A DNA stretch of 64,000 bases from assembly GCF_000350225.1 (NCBI RefSeq), contig NW_005179046.1:133758-197757 (forward strand). Reading direction: 5' to 3'. Source of the stretch: Chondrus crispus. Its lineage: Eukaryota > Rhodophyta > Florideophyceae > Gigartinales > Gigartinaceae. This document shows, in pieces, positions 22,797 through 32,740 of this stretch. The position numbers and the translations under genes were made by a program. Position 1 is the stretch's first letter. Every line of letters starts with the position of its first letter. The notes beneath the pieces are model-generated. The model had not been told where the DNA came from. It saw nothing but the letters and a program-made list of their open reading frames with translations, and searched no databases.

Positions 22797-22913
22797 TTAC
22801 TTCTCTCACTCTCACTCATTCTCTTAAGACTAGCGACCTAGCGCCGTCGTCTGTGCGGCGTTGTGAGCCGTGTATTACGTGTGCACGTGTGTGCATGTAT
22901 GGTTATCATTACA
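22771..22913. repeat. Copia copy B 5' LTR
   Basis: 143-bp terminal repeat, flanked outside by GAAAA at 22914-22918. Confidence 0.9.
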
Positions 22914-23319
22914 GAAAAGAAATAACATTCGCACATTTGTATGTTACAATAACGCTTGGTCGGATAGACACGAAAAGGTTTGAAAGTAGTGGAAATGGAG
23001 GGCATTTATCCCAGCCCCCTTGAAGTTGGCTTGTTGGCACGAAATAGGAAACTTGCCTCGTTGGACCCCAAAACTTTTCATCCAAATACCTTGAAACTAT
23101 TTCAAAATGGTTCTCTCAAAACCAATCCCGCAAATTTCCTTTTACAGTACCTGTATCCCTTTTGATAGGGCCCACTTGGCAGACCCCGAGGCTCTAACGC
23201 CAAACAGGCAGATCCCCCCTCCCCTCGTTTCTCGCCCCATACCGGCACACCAAACCACTTCCACTCTCCCATCGCGAACTCGCTCCCATGCGCGTGCCTG
23301 GCACCGCGCCTTCTTCCCC

Positions 23320-24557
23320 ATGCTTCGATCCGCCGCGACGCGATCCGGCCTCGCCGGCGTGCGTCTACTCTCCTCCGCGTCCCCTACGCCGATGGGAGCC
23401 CCCGCCCCCAACTCCAGGCATCCTGCAACGCGCCACCCCACTTTTACTCACAACCGGAACGGGCTTCGTCATTTACAAGATCGTATCGGATAATGGTGTG
23501 TCGCCTCTTGCATTTCTGCGTGCCCACCGTGCTTGCAATCCTATTCCTTGCACCGAGTGCATTGCTCGCGGCGAGATGATCTTTCGATTGCCGATTCTTG
23601 CGGCAAGCTTGCCCCCACTAAAAATTTGAAGATCCATTTACCAACCACTCCCCCCACCCTCCCTTCCGTTCTTCGATCAATTTTGCGATGTAGAGTTCTG
23701 AGAGAGCGTGAAGAGAACCATTCCTGCCTCCAGCGACCTCCTTGCGCGCACCTGTCGTCAAAATCTTGGTCGAGGGCGCGGGGGACGCGCGGAAGGCAGT
23801 TGGTGTCAGGTTGAAGTCCGGGGAGAAGGCCATGGCGAAGGAGGGCGTGATTAGCAACGTGTCCTCGTTGGACTTCCCCTCGTTTTTCTCGGACGAGGCG
23901 CGCGAGCCCACGGCGGCCAAGTCGGCCGACACGCCCATGTGCCCGTCGTTCATGCACCTGCCCCTGGCCATCGAGCTGACTCCGGCGGTGCGCGCCAAGA
24001 TCCCCGACGCGCTCGAGGCCAACTACGTGTCGGTCGAGGACTGGTCGCGCGGGATCGCGTCGCCAGACAACGTCGTGCTGGTGTCCGTGCCGACGGTGCT
24101 GGAGCCGGGGCGCGCGCCGGACGGCTTCGCCGTCGTGCACGCGTACACGCCCGCGACGGAGCCGTACGCGGCGTGGGCCGGGCTGCGGCCCGGCACCGCG
24201 GCGTACGACGCGAAGAAGGCCGAGCGCAGTGCCGTGCTGTGGCGCGCGGTCGCCAGGATCTTCGGCCAGGACGTGCGCGACCTGGCGCACGTCAAGCTCG
24301 TCGGTACGCCCCGCACGCATGAGCGGTTCCTCAACAGGAAGTTCGGCTCGTACGGGCCCATGGTCGACGCGGCGCAGTCGCCGCTCACGCTGCCGCTCCC
24401 GCAGAGTACCACGGCGATTCACGGCGTTTGGAGCGTGGGCGATAGCGCGTTTCCGGGTATCGGGGTCCCCGCGACGGCGGCATCAGCGTGGCTTGCGGCT
24501 AATGCGTTTGGGGATGTGAGGGAGCATGCGGCGATTTTGAAAAACATCGGCTTGTAG
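23320..24557 (+). pseudogene. Truncated carotenoid isomerase (CRTISO-like), copy B
   Basis: The exon 23734-24557 encodes the same C-terminal CRTISO half as copy A, with a handful of substitutions (for example IPDALEA in place of IPYALEA). The leader at 23320 has the same 32-bp deletion and frame shift. The FAD-binding N-terminal half is missing. Because it shares every defect with copy A, it was already defective before the duplication. Confidence 0.8.
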
Positions 24558-25243
24558 ATTTTGGGCCCCGGCGCGTCCCATGCCGCCTTTGGAGAATAGA
24601 GCTGCGCTGCGGTCCAGGTGACAATACCCCGGCGTTCAACACCGCACCGCATTACCGGAAGGGACACTGTTCTGTGCTGAACTTGCTCTGAAGGTGGACC
24701 AGGTACGAAGTGTGGAAAAAAATTTTATGGTCCGTGACCCTGCCCCCCCCCCCCCCCCCTTCATCCCCCGCGCCCAGCAGTGCCGCGTGCGACAGTATTG
24801 AGGACAAAATGCAAGGCGACGTCCGCTCCTGTAGTCGGTGCGCGCAGCACGGACTGTTCAGAAGGGAGTGCCGATTCCGGTCACAGCTTCCTGTGATTTG
24901 GACACTAGAGCGGTGTGGCAGTACAATAGATCTGACCGTCAGTTGCCCGAATTCTAGAACATTTTGTACTTGTACAAGAATATGTAGTCTTTGCCTGGAA
25001 GACCTACTCTTCCTGTCGCACAGTAGCGCTGCCTGCAGTTTCACCATTTCTGGTGGAGGACTGTGTGGAACCCCGCGATACCAAATATCACTCAAGATGC
25101 ACAGTGTGCTGTCGCCAATCATTTATTCACTCTCATCATCCAGTGTGGTGGTATTGTTTGTTGTTCGGTTATATGCAACGGACTGCCGGACAGAATTACA
25201 GCAGTCCGTTGAATTCCAGTCCCAGGCACAACTGATCAACGCC
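24558..25243. other. Noncoding spacer with poly-C tract, copy B
   Basis: Counterpart of 12038-12721. The C run is 17 long at 24743-24759. Confidence 0.6.
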
Positions 25244-26551
25244 TCACGGCCAACACTTCCATGAATGCCCCTCTTTTTCGGACCTATCCGCCATTGGCAG
25301 TTCTGCCATTGGCGGTTCTGCCATGGCAACACCCTCATCAAACTCCTGCACTTTTTCCATGCCTTGGGGCACACTTGTGCCAATATGTCCTTCTCCGTTC
25401 TCGTCCAGCCACTTCACTGCAGAAATACACCCGTCATCCACAAATAAGTAAGGCCAGGTAGTCGGTTTCAGGTTGACTTTTTCAATGATCAGTAAGTTCA
25501 CTATTGCCTGAGGGTTTCCCTTTAGGAACATGCCCATAAGCAAACAGACCAGGAGAATGACCCCCGCAATAATTGGTAGATACATAATCTTTAGCTTGGT
25601 GGAAGAGAACGAACCAACGATTACTCCACGTTTCTCAACAAACCTTTGTTCTTCAAGGGTTTGCGCAACTCCCAACGTGCTGCTACCACCAACGAATCCT
25701 GTCGCTTCCGCAGCAGCAAGCCCCAGCTCAACCACATCAAGATCACTACACCCGCTGAACGACCGTATGTTTGGATCCGAAAGAGTGCAGTTCTTCGCGG
25801 CGGCCTCGTCTAAGAATGCTTGCATGAACACCTCATTGACATTTTCGTCGAGCTTAGTAGCAAGAACGTTTTCAAAAATGTGCCTAAACTGAATTTTGGA
25901 CGTGATCGTAGCCCCTGCCGCCGTATAAATCATGAGGAGGGTGCTGCCTCCACGTACAAATTTATAATCAACGTTTCCATTCAGGGGCTCCTGGTTCGTA
26001 GGCGTTACAGACACGCACGACGAAAAGACACCTCCCAGTTGTTCTCTGCGCCTCTCGGGCGTTGAAATTAGGCAATTCCCGCTTCGGACCCTCGTCAGGC
26101 CATCCTGTGCGTACTTGACGACTACACCGACATTGTCGGATTTCAATGGAGTCACTTCTTGGCTAAAAAAAAACAGTAGAGCGAGCTGTAATGCAACTGC
26201 TAACCCGTTCAACAGGACTGCCTTGCATATGCGCCTCCTAGCGACTTGCCGGGAAGGTGTTGTACTGGTATTCTTAGCCTTGTCGATGCTGATTTCGGGT
26301 TGCACTTTGAGCCACTTTATCCAGGTGGTGAAATTGAAGATTTCATTGTATGCGACCATGTCAAAGTAGTTGCCGACTTGGAGTTCGTTTTTCTCTCCGC
26401 GATGACGAAGCAGGCTGACGGTGACTATATTGATGAGAAAGATGATGATCAGGGTGAAAAGTGAAATGAAAAAGTTTTCCAATGTCTCGTTGCTGAAGAA
26501 GACCTCGGAAACGGGGAGCGAAAACTTGATCGGCACAGTATTTTGCTCCAT
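25244..26551 (-). CDS. Three-pass membrane protein M2, unknown family
   Basis: This is a full-length paralogue of M1 (same 435-residue extent from MEQNTVPIKF), with three hydrophobic segments and the four loop cysteines kept. About one residue in six differs from M1, heaviest in the first two membrane segments (for example LAVALQLALL versus LVIGFQLTLL). The last few codons and all downstream DNA are nearly identical to M1. Substitutions in the membrane segments are conservative and the frame is open throughout, consistent with both copies being under constraint. An in-frame upstream methionine at 26578 is possible but not shared with M1. Confidence 0.65.
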   Translation of the reverse strand: MEQNTVPIKFSLPVSEVFFSNETLENFFISLFTLIIIFLINIVTVSLLRHRGEKNELQVGNYFDMVAYNEIFNFTTWIKWLKVQPEISIDKAKNTSTTPSRQVARRRICKAVLLNGLAVALQLALLFFFSQEVTPLKSDNVGVVVKYAQDGLTRVRSGNCLISTPERRREQLGGVFSSCVSVTPTNQEPLNGNVDYKFVRGGSTLLMIYTAAGATITSKIQFRHIFENVLATKLDENVNEVFMQAFLDEAAAKNCTLSDPNIRSFSGCSDLDVVELGLAAAEATGFVGGSSTLGVAQTLEEQRFVEKRGVIVGSFSSTKLKIMYLPIIAGVILLVCLLMGMFLKGNPQAIVNLLIIEKVNLKPTTWPYLFVDDGCISAVKWLDENGEGHIGTSVPQGMEKVQEFDEGVAMAEPPMAELPMADRSEKEGHSWKCWP

Positions 26552-27028
26552 GACGCTATTTTCAAGAGCGGGTCCCACAAGTGATGAAAGCTCAAGCTTT
26601 GGATGTGACTGCTTGCAATGTAGAGGCTGTGCGAGCGGGCGATGGTCTGAGACTCCACATGATGTATTTGAAATATCTTGGGATATACCTACGATTTTGG
26701 TGTTGATGCAACGAACACACTATTGCTAATATCATCCGGTTAAGATTCGAGACGCCTTTCTAGAAATCCACAAGCCCCGGTGTCAAGTGATTTCTGTTTC
26801 CAGAGTGGAAAATTTTAAACGTGATAGAGACAGTACGTACGGGTCAGAAAAAGAGCCCTTTGAAGCCAACAGGCGAGGACGTCATGGAGGATCCGGAGAT
26901 ATCTACAAAGAAAAGGATATGTGCCTTCAGTCCGGTGCGACAAAGAAACAAAAACAGAACGGAGGTCACAGGCCATTCTATAGTACGCATTGATGCCACG
27001 ACGACAAAGACTACGTACTGTACTATTG
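26552..27028. other. Upstream of M2 and start of unit 3
   Basis: No gene was seen. About 26860-26990 is a diverged version of 14350-14510, without the palindrome. Confidence 0.55.
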
Positions 27029-27030
27029 TA

Positions 27031-27552
27031 CAAGGGGTGCCTCGTTAATGAATCCGACTTTAATGAATCCGTTCCAGTAATGAATCCGGGTCGGGGCTTG
27101 ACACACCCTTTTATGACAAACCGTATGATAAGAGGTTTGATAACGATATGCTTCAGTAACAAGGTGAACTGACCGCATTCTATTCACATCAAATACTTGT
27201 ATGTTGAGGAGAGTTGATTTATTACTGCTTTTTAAAAAAATCGATGATACTTTTCTGCTTCTGTTGCGGAGCAGCAGCGTTTCTTTCCGCCGTCGCGACT
27301 CGCAAAACATCGACCAGCTTTCCTTGAATGATTTCACAGGCACCCCTCCACTTGGCCTCCTCCACATTATTCCGCATCCATTCCACGTTCGAACAAAGTG
27401 CCTTGTAAGACCTTTCCCTTGATAAATTTGCTTCCTCTTCGGCTTTTTTCCTTTCCAAAACAGCGGCTTGGTGTGACCGCTAATGAATCCGTTCCAGTAA
27501 TGAATCCACCTCATTGGTGCACACAGGGCGGATTCATTAACGAGGCACCACT
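27031..27552 (-). mobile_element. Deleted pogo-like DNA transposon in unit 3
   Basis: The ends share the inverted repeat GGTGCCTCGTTAATGAATCC, starting CAAGG on the left and CAGT (as inverse complement) on the right, with TA flanks at 27029-27030 and 27553-27554. Unit 1 has the unoccupied site around 790. TAATGAATCC motifs recur within both subterminal regions, as expected of transposase-binding sites. It keeps only the 3' end of a transposase gene and is therefore a deletion derivative. Confidence 0.85.
27222..27458 (-). pseudogene. C-terminal piece of a pogo-type transposase with PIP box
   Basis: A 78-residue frame rich in Lys, Glu and Arg (coiled-coil-like ERKKAEEEANLSRERSYKAL) ends QKSIIDFFKKQ. 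The last part fits the PCNA-interacting motif Q-x-x-I/L-x-x-F/Y-F, which is described for the pogo transposase of Drosophila. Its position inside a TA-flanked CAG-ended element supports the assignment. The DNA-binding and DDE parts are missing. Confidence 0.7.
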
Positions 27553-27663
27553 GTACTGGACTGCTGTACAGAAGGAGGGACAAACCGGTAGGCAGCATTG
27601 ACGAGGAGTTGCTGTCATGTCAGCAATACGACAGCAATGACTTACCCACACCCTCACTAAGTT

Positions 27664-27771
27664 TGGTAAGCGGGAGAGTTCATGAGCCCTGTGATGAATA
27701 CTACCTTTTCCCTCGCAAAGTATGGTAAGTGGGAGAGTCCATGAGCCCCGTGATGAATACTACCTTTTCCC
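27664..27771. repeat. Tandem duplication, two units of about 59 bp
   Basis: TGGTAAG, GGGAGAGT, CATGAGCCC and GTGATGAATACTACCTTTTC occur in this order twice, starting at 27664 and 27723. It is present only in unit 3. Confidence 0.85.
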
Positions 27772-28495
27772 GGTTATTTTCAGGATAGTCGGGCCAAAAA
27801 GCTTTCGTGAGAAGTCTTGACTTCATGTACCCTTGGTACTGAAAAGACCTGAAGATGAACAGCAAAGCTGCCCTCCCCACCAGAAATATGTTCTGTTTTG
27901 TAGTAACGTACAGCCAAAATAGCCTTCTCAAAGCCGAGCGGTACTCTGCCGCATACAATCATTGGATCAAGACGCAAAACAACCTGTTGGCACCCAGTCA
28001 AGTCAACTGGAGCTGGACACTATGTACACGGGATGCATTTTCGTCATCAATAAAGATTATAGTCTGGAATCAGGACGACAAAGTTGGAAAGTGGCCTCAT
28101 GAGACTCAAGTAGTCGTGTAAACATTGTCGAAGAAAGTGGGATTGTGTCCTTTTCCCCCTTCTGTTTATAGTTGCTACTTTTGTATTTATACTATTACGA
28201 CACGTTTGTAAAGGAACAGGTATCGGAGACGTCGAGCCGAGTTCATGTCATGGAGAGGAAGGGTAACTATTTGCGGAGTGTCCAGCACATTGTCGATTAT
28301 TATCTGACATTTGACACGTCTTGTTATTTGGCAAGTCTATAAAACATTATGTGTATTTCTAAAATCGCCTCTTCCGTATCCGCTGCCCTCCATCGAGACT
28401 TTCCGGCAAGGGCCTGTATACTATAATAGCGCATTCGTCTACAGTGCTACATTATCTACTCCTGACACGCTGGACGAAATCAACGTGGTTAAAAA
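27772..28495. other. Unit-3 specific noncoding stretch
   Basis: It starts with one unit of the AGTCGGGCC/AAAGCTTTCGTGAG repeat and then shows no match to units 1 and 2 until about 28496. No recognised gene. Confidence 0.55.
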
Positions 28496-28669
28496 TTCCC
28501 GTCCTTCTTGATGAAAGATTCATTACAATCCAGCCACAACTCTGCGTCTTTCAATAAATTTATCATCAAGAGCATGCCTCACCCTTATTTTCTGTTACCA
28601 GGAACAAATCCTCTCGCCATGCCCGATTCCATCACAACGAGATGTTCACACCCCCTGAACATCCGTATA

Positions 28670-29422
28670 CAGTACCCTCGCGATAACTGCAACACCTGGG
28701 GAGACCCCCCTCTGTTGCAGTTACTGCGTGGTTTCAGTTAACAAGCCTTATGATAGTTACTGCCCGCGATTTCATTAAATCATGTTTTTGTGCGCAATTG
28801 CGCGCAAAAACTGCCAGATAATGCTGCAAAATGAAAAAATCACCACTTCGGCCTTCTTCAGGCGACCCACCGATAATCGCGATCAACCATCCAAATCGAG
28901 ATCCCCCATGCCTTCCTAGGGTCCCTGTAGCCCGTCTCCATCATGGAGATGTAACGTGTAAGTCGTGGCTACCATTGTCCAAAGTCGTTTCTTCATGAAG
29001 AATCATGAAGTTTCTCAGTTTCTGCATGAATAAACAAGCAAAAAGCAAAAATGAAAAAACAACCCGAAATCGCGGGTTACTGCGTGGTTTCAGTTAACAA
29101 GCCTTATGATAGGGCCTAGCATCCATCGCATTAGATTCTAGGATCCAACACCTCAAAAGTTTATTTGAAAAACATGTATATATTTTGACTATCTATGGCC
29201 GTCGACCATCTGTCGCCCGACCGAGGACTGAATTTTTTGTAACCCCTTCAAAACAGCCCATATGACGCTCTGAAGGTATTTTTCAAACCTTGCAGTTATC
29301 AGATCTGAAACGGTCCTATTTTTTAGTAATTTTTGAATTACTCCGGAGATGGTTCCCTACTTGCCGTTTCATTTATCGGGTAGTTGCAGTTATCGGGGGT
29401 TGCAGTTATCGCGTGGGCACTG
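28670..29422. mobile_element. MITE-A, copy in unit 3
   Basis: Same ends as 4298-5159, with TA at 28668-28669 and 29423-29424. It lacks the 463-bp nested MITE (single TA at 29117-29118) but holds a different nested element at 28763-29076, bordered by a 36-bp tandem duplication of MITE-A sequence. Confidence 0.8.
28763..29076. mobile_element. 314-bp MITE nested in MITE-A of unit 3
   Basis: The ends CCCGCGATTTC and GAAATCGCGGG form an 11-bp perfect inverted repeat, flanked by TTACTG on both sides (28757-28762, 29077-29082). An internal near-palindrome TTTTTGTGCGCAATTGCGCG lies near 28785-28810. It is noncoding. A 6-bp target duplication does not point to one superfamily by itself. Confidence 0.75.
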
Positions 29423-29424
29423 TA

Positions 29425-29964
29425 TTGGAAACCCAAAGAGTGCAGTTCTTCGCAGCGCCCTTAACTGATTGCATGTAGATACAGTACAAAGGCACCGTTG
29501 AAATCTTCGTCAAGCATGGCAGCCATCACTTTTCGATAAATGTGCTTGAACTAATTTTTAGGGTGACCGAAGCCTACTGTCGTGTACTTGACCAGCCAAG
29601 GGATCACCTTGTTACTCTCTGCGCTTATCAGGCAATATAACAAAGCAATTTCTAATTCCGATCATCGTGAGACTATCGTCTGTGTATTTAAAGATAAAGC
29701 TAACATGACTTCAATAGACTAAATTATTTGCTGAAACCAGAAAGCAGTGTGAGTTGGAATGCAGAATGCATTCCAGCTAGGCGAGAGGAATATTGGCTGT
29801 CTACGCCATGCAGTTCAGCTTAAAGCATTTTTCTTTAAGCTAAATTTATACCAGTAGCATAGAAACATGGGCTTGTGTGCTTCTTATTCGGTTTTAACTT
29901 CTGAAAATATTATTAAACCCAGTCAATCTACCAAAGAAAAATAGAAGCCGTGGCCATCAAAGTT
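29425..29964. other. Noncoding end of block S, unit 3
   Basis: Collinear with 5162-5697. It runs straight into C at the unoccupied copia target GAAAA (29965-29969). Confidence 0.65.
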
Positions 29965-30370
29965 GAAAAGAAATAACATTCGCACATTTGTATGTTACAA
30001 TAACGCTTGGTCGGATAGACACGAAAAGGTTTGAAAGTAGTGGAAATGGAGGGCATTTATCCCAGCCCCCTTGAAGTTGGCTTGTTGGCACGAAATAGGA
30101 AACTTGCCTCGTTGGACGCCAAAACTTTTCATCCAAATACCTTGAAACTATTTCAAAATGTTTCTCTCAAAACCAATCCCGCAAATTTCCTTTTACAGTA
30201 CCTGTATCCCTTTTGATAGGGCCCACTTGGCAGACCCCGAGGCTCTAACGCCAAACAGGCAGATCCCCCCTCCCCTCGTTTCTCGCCCCATACCGGCACA
30301 CCAAACCACTTCCACTCTCCCATCGCGAACTCGCTCCCAATCGCGTGCCTGGCACCGCGCCTGCTTCCCC

Positions 30371-31640
30371 ATGTTTCGATCTGCCGCGACGCGATCCGGC
30401 CTCGCCGGCGTGCGTCTACTCTCCACCGCGTCCCCCACGTCGATGGGAGCCCCCGCCCCGCCCGGCTCTGCTCCACCCCCGCCCCCGCCCCCAACTCCAG
30501 GCATCCTGCGACGCGCCACCCCACTCTTACTCACAGCCGGAACGGGCCTCGTCATTTACAAGATCGTATCGGATAATGGTGTGTTGCCTCTTGCATTTCT
30601 GCGTGCCCACCGTGCTTGCAATTCTATTCCTTGCACCGAGTGCATTGCTCGCGGCGAGACGATCTTCCGATTGCCGATTCTTGCGGCAAGCTTGCCCCCA
30701 CTGAAAATCTGAAGATCCATTTACTAACCATTCCCCCCACTCTCCCTTCCATCCTTCAATCAATTTTGCGATGTAGAGTTCTGAGAGAGCGTGAAGAGAA
30801 CCATTCCTGCCTCCAGCGACCTCCTTGCGCGCACCTGTCGTCAAAATCTTGGTCGAGGACGCAGGGGACGCGCGGAAGGCAGTTGGTGTCAGGTTGAAGT
30901 CTGGGGAGAAGGCCATTGCGAAGGAGGGCGTGATTAGCAACGTGTCCTCGTTGGACTTCCCCTCGCTTTTCTCGGACGAGGCGCGCGAGCCCACGGCGGC
31001 CAAGTCGGCCGACACGCCCATGTGCCCGTCGTTCATGCACCTGCACCTGGCCATCAAGCTGACTCCGGCGGTGCGCGCCAAGATCCCCTACGCGCTCGAG
31101 GCCAACTACGTGTCCGTCGAGGACTGGTCGCGCGGGATCGCGTCGCCGGACAACGTCGTGCTGGTGTCCGTGCCGACGGTGCTGGAGCCGGGGTGCGCGC
31201 CGGACGGCTTCGCCGTCGTGCACGCGTACACGCCCGCGACGGAGCCGTACGCGGCGTGGGCCGGGCTGCGGCCCGGCACCGCGGCGTACGACGCGAAGAA
31301 GGCCGAGCGCAGTGCCGTGCTGTGGCGCGCGGTCGCCAGGATCTTCGGGCAGGACGTGCGCGACCTGGCGCACGTCAAGCTCGTCGGTACGCCCCGCACG
31401 CATGAGCGGTTCCTCAACAGGAAGTTCGGCTCGTACGGGCCCATGGTCGACGCGGCGCAGTCGCCGCTCACGCTGCCGCTCCCGCAGAGTACCACGGCGA
31501 TTCACGGCGTTTGGAGCGTGGGCGATAGCGCGTTTCCGGGGATCGGGGTCCCCGCGACGGCGGCATCGGCGTGGCTTGCGGCTAATGCGTTTGGGGATGT
31601 GAGGGAGCATGCGGCGATTTTGAAAAACATCGGCTTGTAG
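30371..31640 (+). CDS. CRTISO C-terminal half with mitochondrion-like leader, unit 3
   Basis: The leader from 30371 (MFRSAATRSGLAGVRLLS) is Arg/Ser-rich and acid-free like an organelle presequence. It is followed by a proline tract and a hydrophobic segment ATPLLLTAGTGLVIYKIV. A possible intron 30579-30816 (GTGTGT ... CTCCAG) joins it in frame to an exon (30817-31640) encoding the CRTISO C-terminus, HERFLNRKFGSYGPM and GVWSVGDSAFPGIGVPA. The product would be about 344 residues. The dinucleotide-binding half is absent, so isomerase activity is not expected. Unlike copies A and B, the leader is not frame-shifted. It may be a real chimera or simply the least damaged copy of a 5'/internally deleted gene. 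Confidence 0.55.
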
Positions 31641-31793
31641 ATTTTGGGCCCCGGCGCGTCCCATGCCGCCTTTGGAAAATAGAGCTGCGCTGCGGTCCAG
31701 GTGATGTCACCTGCTGATATCAGAAGATTACGGTGTGCGCGTGAAGGAAGTGAAGGGCTGCTACATTAGCCTCAGAGGCGTATCGCTAAAATA

Positions 31794-32588
31794 TCACTGT
31801 GCCCATTGAATGTACCCGCTCAACGGAACCCCGATGTTGTTGAAATATCCAACGGCATCATCGTAGAAGCTAGCTCGAACGATGGAGACCACCACAGCTG
31901 GGTTGGAATTCTGGTAGTTTTCCCATCCATACCCGCTGGAAATGTCGTAATCGTTTGACGCTTCCGTTCCGCTCGTGTACAGCTGCGGGGAGATGTAGTC
32001 GATGTTGGATGAAGATAGGAACGAGCCCATCAGGGTGTGGGCATCCGCAATTCCGTACGGTGCAGAGTGGCTCACAGTCACGACAACTGAAAACCCATGT
32101 GATTTAGCCAGAGCAAACGAATTGGCAAAAGCATCAGCAAGACCACTGTCCCCCTCCTCAACGTCGTACACAATTCCGGAATAGCCGGATAAAAGTCCAC
32201 CGCAGATTGCCGCATCAATGCCTGTAATGCCGGCATGTGTGAATCTTCCATTTGCGTTTCCCCCTCCAAACGAGATGTACCTTACCCCCTTCAGCGAGTC
32301 GTACACATTCCCGCTGTCTCTCAACGCGTTCTGCACATCTGTCCATCCGCTAAAAGCAACAGACATGGTCGCGTCAGCAAGGCCAGGTGTGCTTTGCCAC
32401 GTCCAGGCGTAGTAACCAACAAGAGATGCTGAGGAAAATTGGCGAACTTCATTGCTTGCCACTTGGGCTTGGCGCATCGGAACTGGAGCGTCTCCATCGC
32501 CTTGACGTACTACTTTCGTCAAGTCTCCTTCGAAGCCGGCGGCGAGTCCAGTAAGAAGAATGATACAGAACAACCCAACCGTCCTCAT
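31794..32588 (-). CDS. Secreted GH18-like (chitinase-like) protein
   Basis: The 264-residue protein starts MRTVGLFCIILLTGLAAGF, a clear signal peptide, and this start is preferred over an upstream in-frame methionine at 32666. The mature part has the order of a GH18 TIM barrel: GYYAWTW at strand 1, YISFGGGNANG, GIVYDVEEGDSG at the strand-4 position where GH18 enzymes carry DxxDxDxE, VVVTVSHSAPYG, and YISPQLY. Only part of the catalytic motif is kept (YDVEE), so it may be a lectin-like or divergent member. No carbohydrate-binding module is seen. A TATA box lies 144-152 bp upstream. Confidence 0.7.
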   Translation of the reverse strand: MRTVGLFCIILLTGLAAGFEGDLTKVVRQGDGDAPVPMRQAQVASNEVRQFSSASLVGYYAWTWQSTPGLADATMSVAFSGWTDVQNALRDSGNVYDSLKGVRYISFGGGNANGRFTHAGITGIDAAICGGLLSGYSGIVYDVEEGDSGLADAFANSFALAKSHGFSVVVTVSHSAPYGIADAHTLMGSFLSSSNIDYISPQLYTSGTEASNDYDISSGYGWENYQNSNPAVVVSIVRASFYDDAVGYFNNIGVPLSGYIQWAQ

Positions 32589-32731
32589 GTTGAAATTCTT
32601 TTGAATATGTTGATGCCTTGCTTCTTGTTTACTTTGGAATGATTCAAAGGTCGCTTGAGGGAGCACAGTGCGGGCGTATGAGAGACGGAAGGAGAATGAT
32701 TCGGGGTAGCCTTTCTATCTTGAGCTTCATC

Positions 32732-32740
32732 CTTTATATA
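32732..32740 (-). promoter_or_regulatory. TATA box of the GH18-like gene
   Basis: TATATAAAG on the minus strand lies about 145 bp upstream of the ATG at 32588, implying a 5' leader of about 115 nt. It overlaps a TACTGTATATA form of the motif common in this window. Confidence 0.55.

Larger units (their letters stand above)
17553..22913 (-). mobile_element. Ty1/copia LTR retrotransposon, copy B
   Basis: It is the duplicated partner of 5703-10393, with LTRs at 17553-17695 and 22771-22913 and GAAAA at 17548-17552 and 22914-22918. The LTRs look identical. It is interrupted by a later solo LTR (21391-22056). Coding parts are the same as in copy A but more broken (about four breaks besides the insertion). 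Confidence 0.92.
14457..25290. repeat. Recent tandem segmental duplication, copy B
   Basis: This is the counterpart of 703-12770 (see copy A). It lacks the 1918-bp GC-rich segment and has an extra solo LTR inside the copia element. Confidence 0.9.
26900..31702. repeat. Third, older and partial copy of the S-C unit
   Basis: S-derived blocks (26900-27030, 27555-27665, 28496-29964) and C (29970-31702) match units 1 and 2 with more differences than those show to each other. Similarity ends at GGTCCAGGTGA (about 31702), after which a different gene follows, and M is absent. Confidence 0.85.

Noticed and set aside
30756-31664. 302-codon minus-strand frame opposite the CRTISO exon, with counterparts at 23541-24422 and 11021-11902
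   Set aside because: It is the antisense shadow of GC-rich CRTISO coding DNA: Arg-rich and without family features, while the plus strand matches CRTISO motifs.
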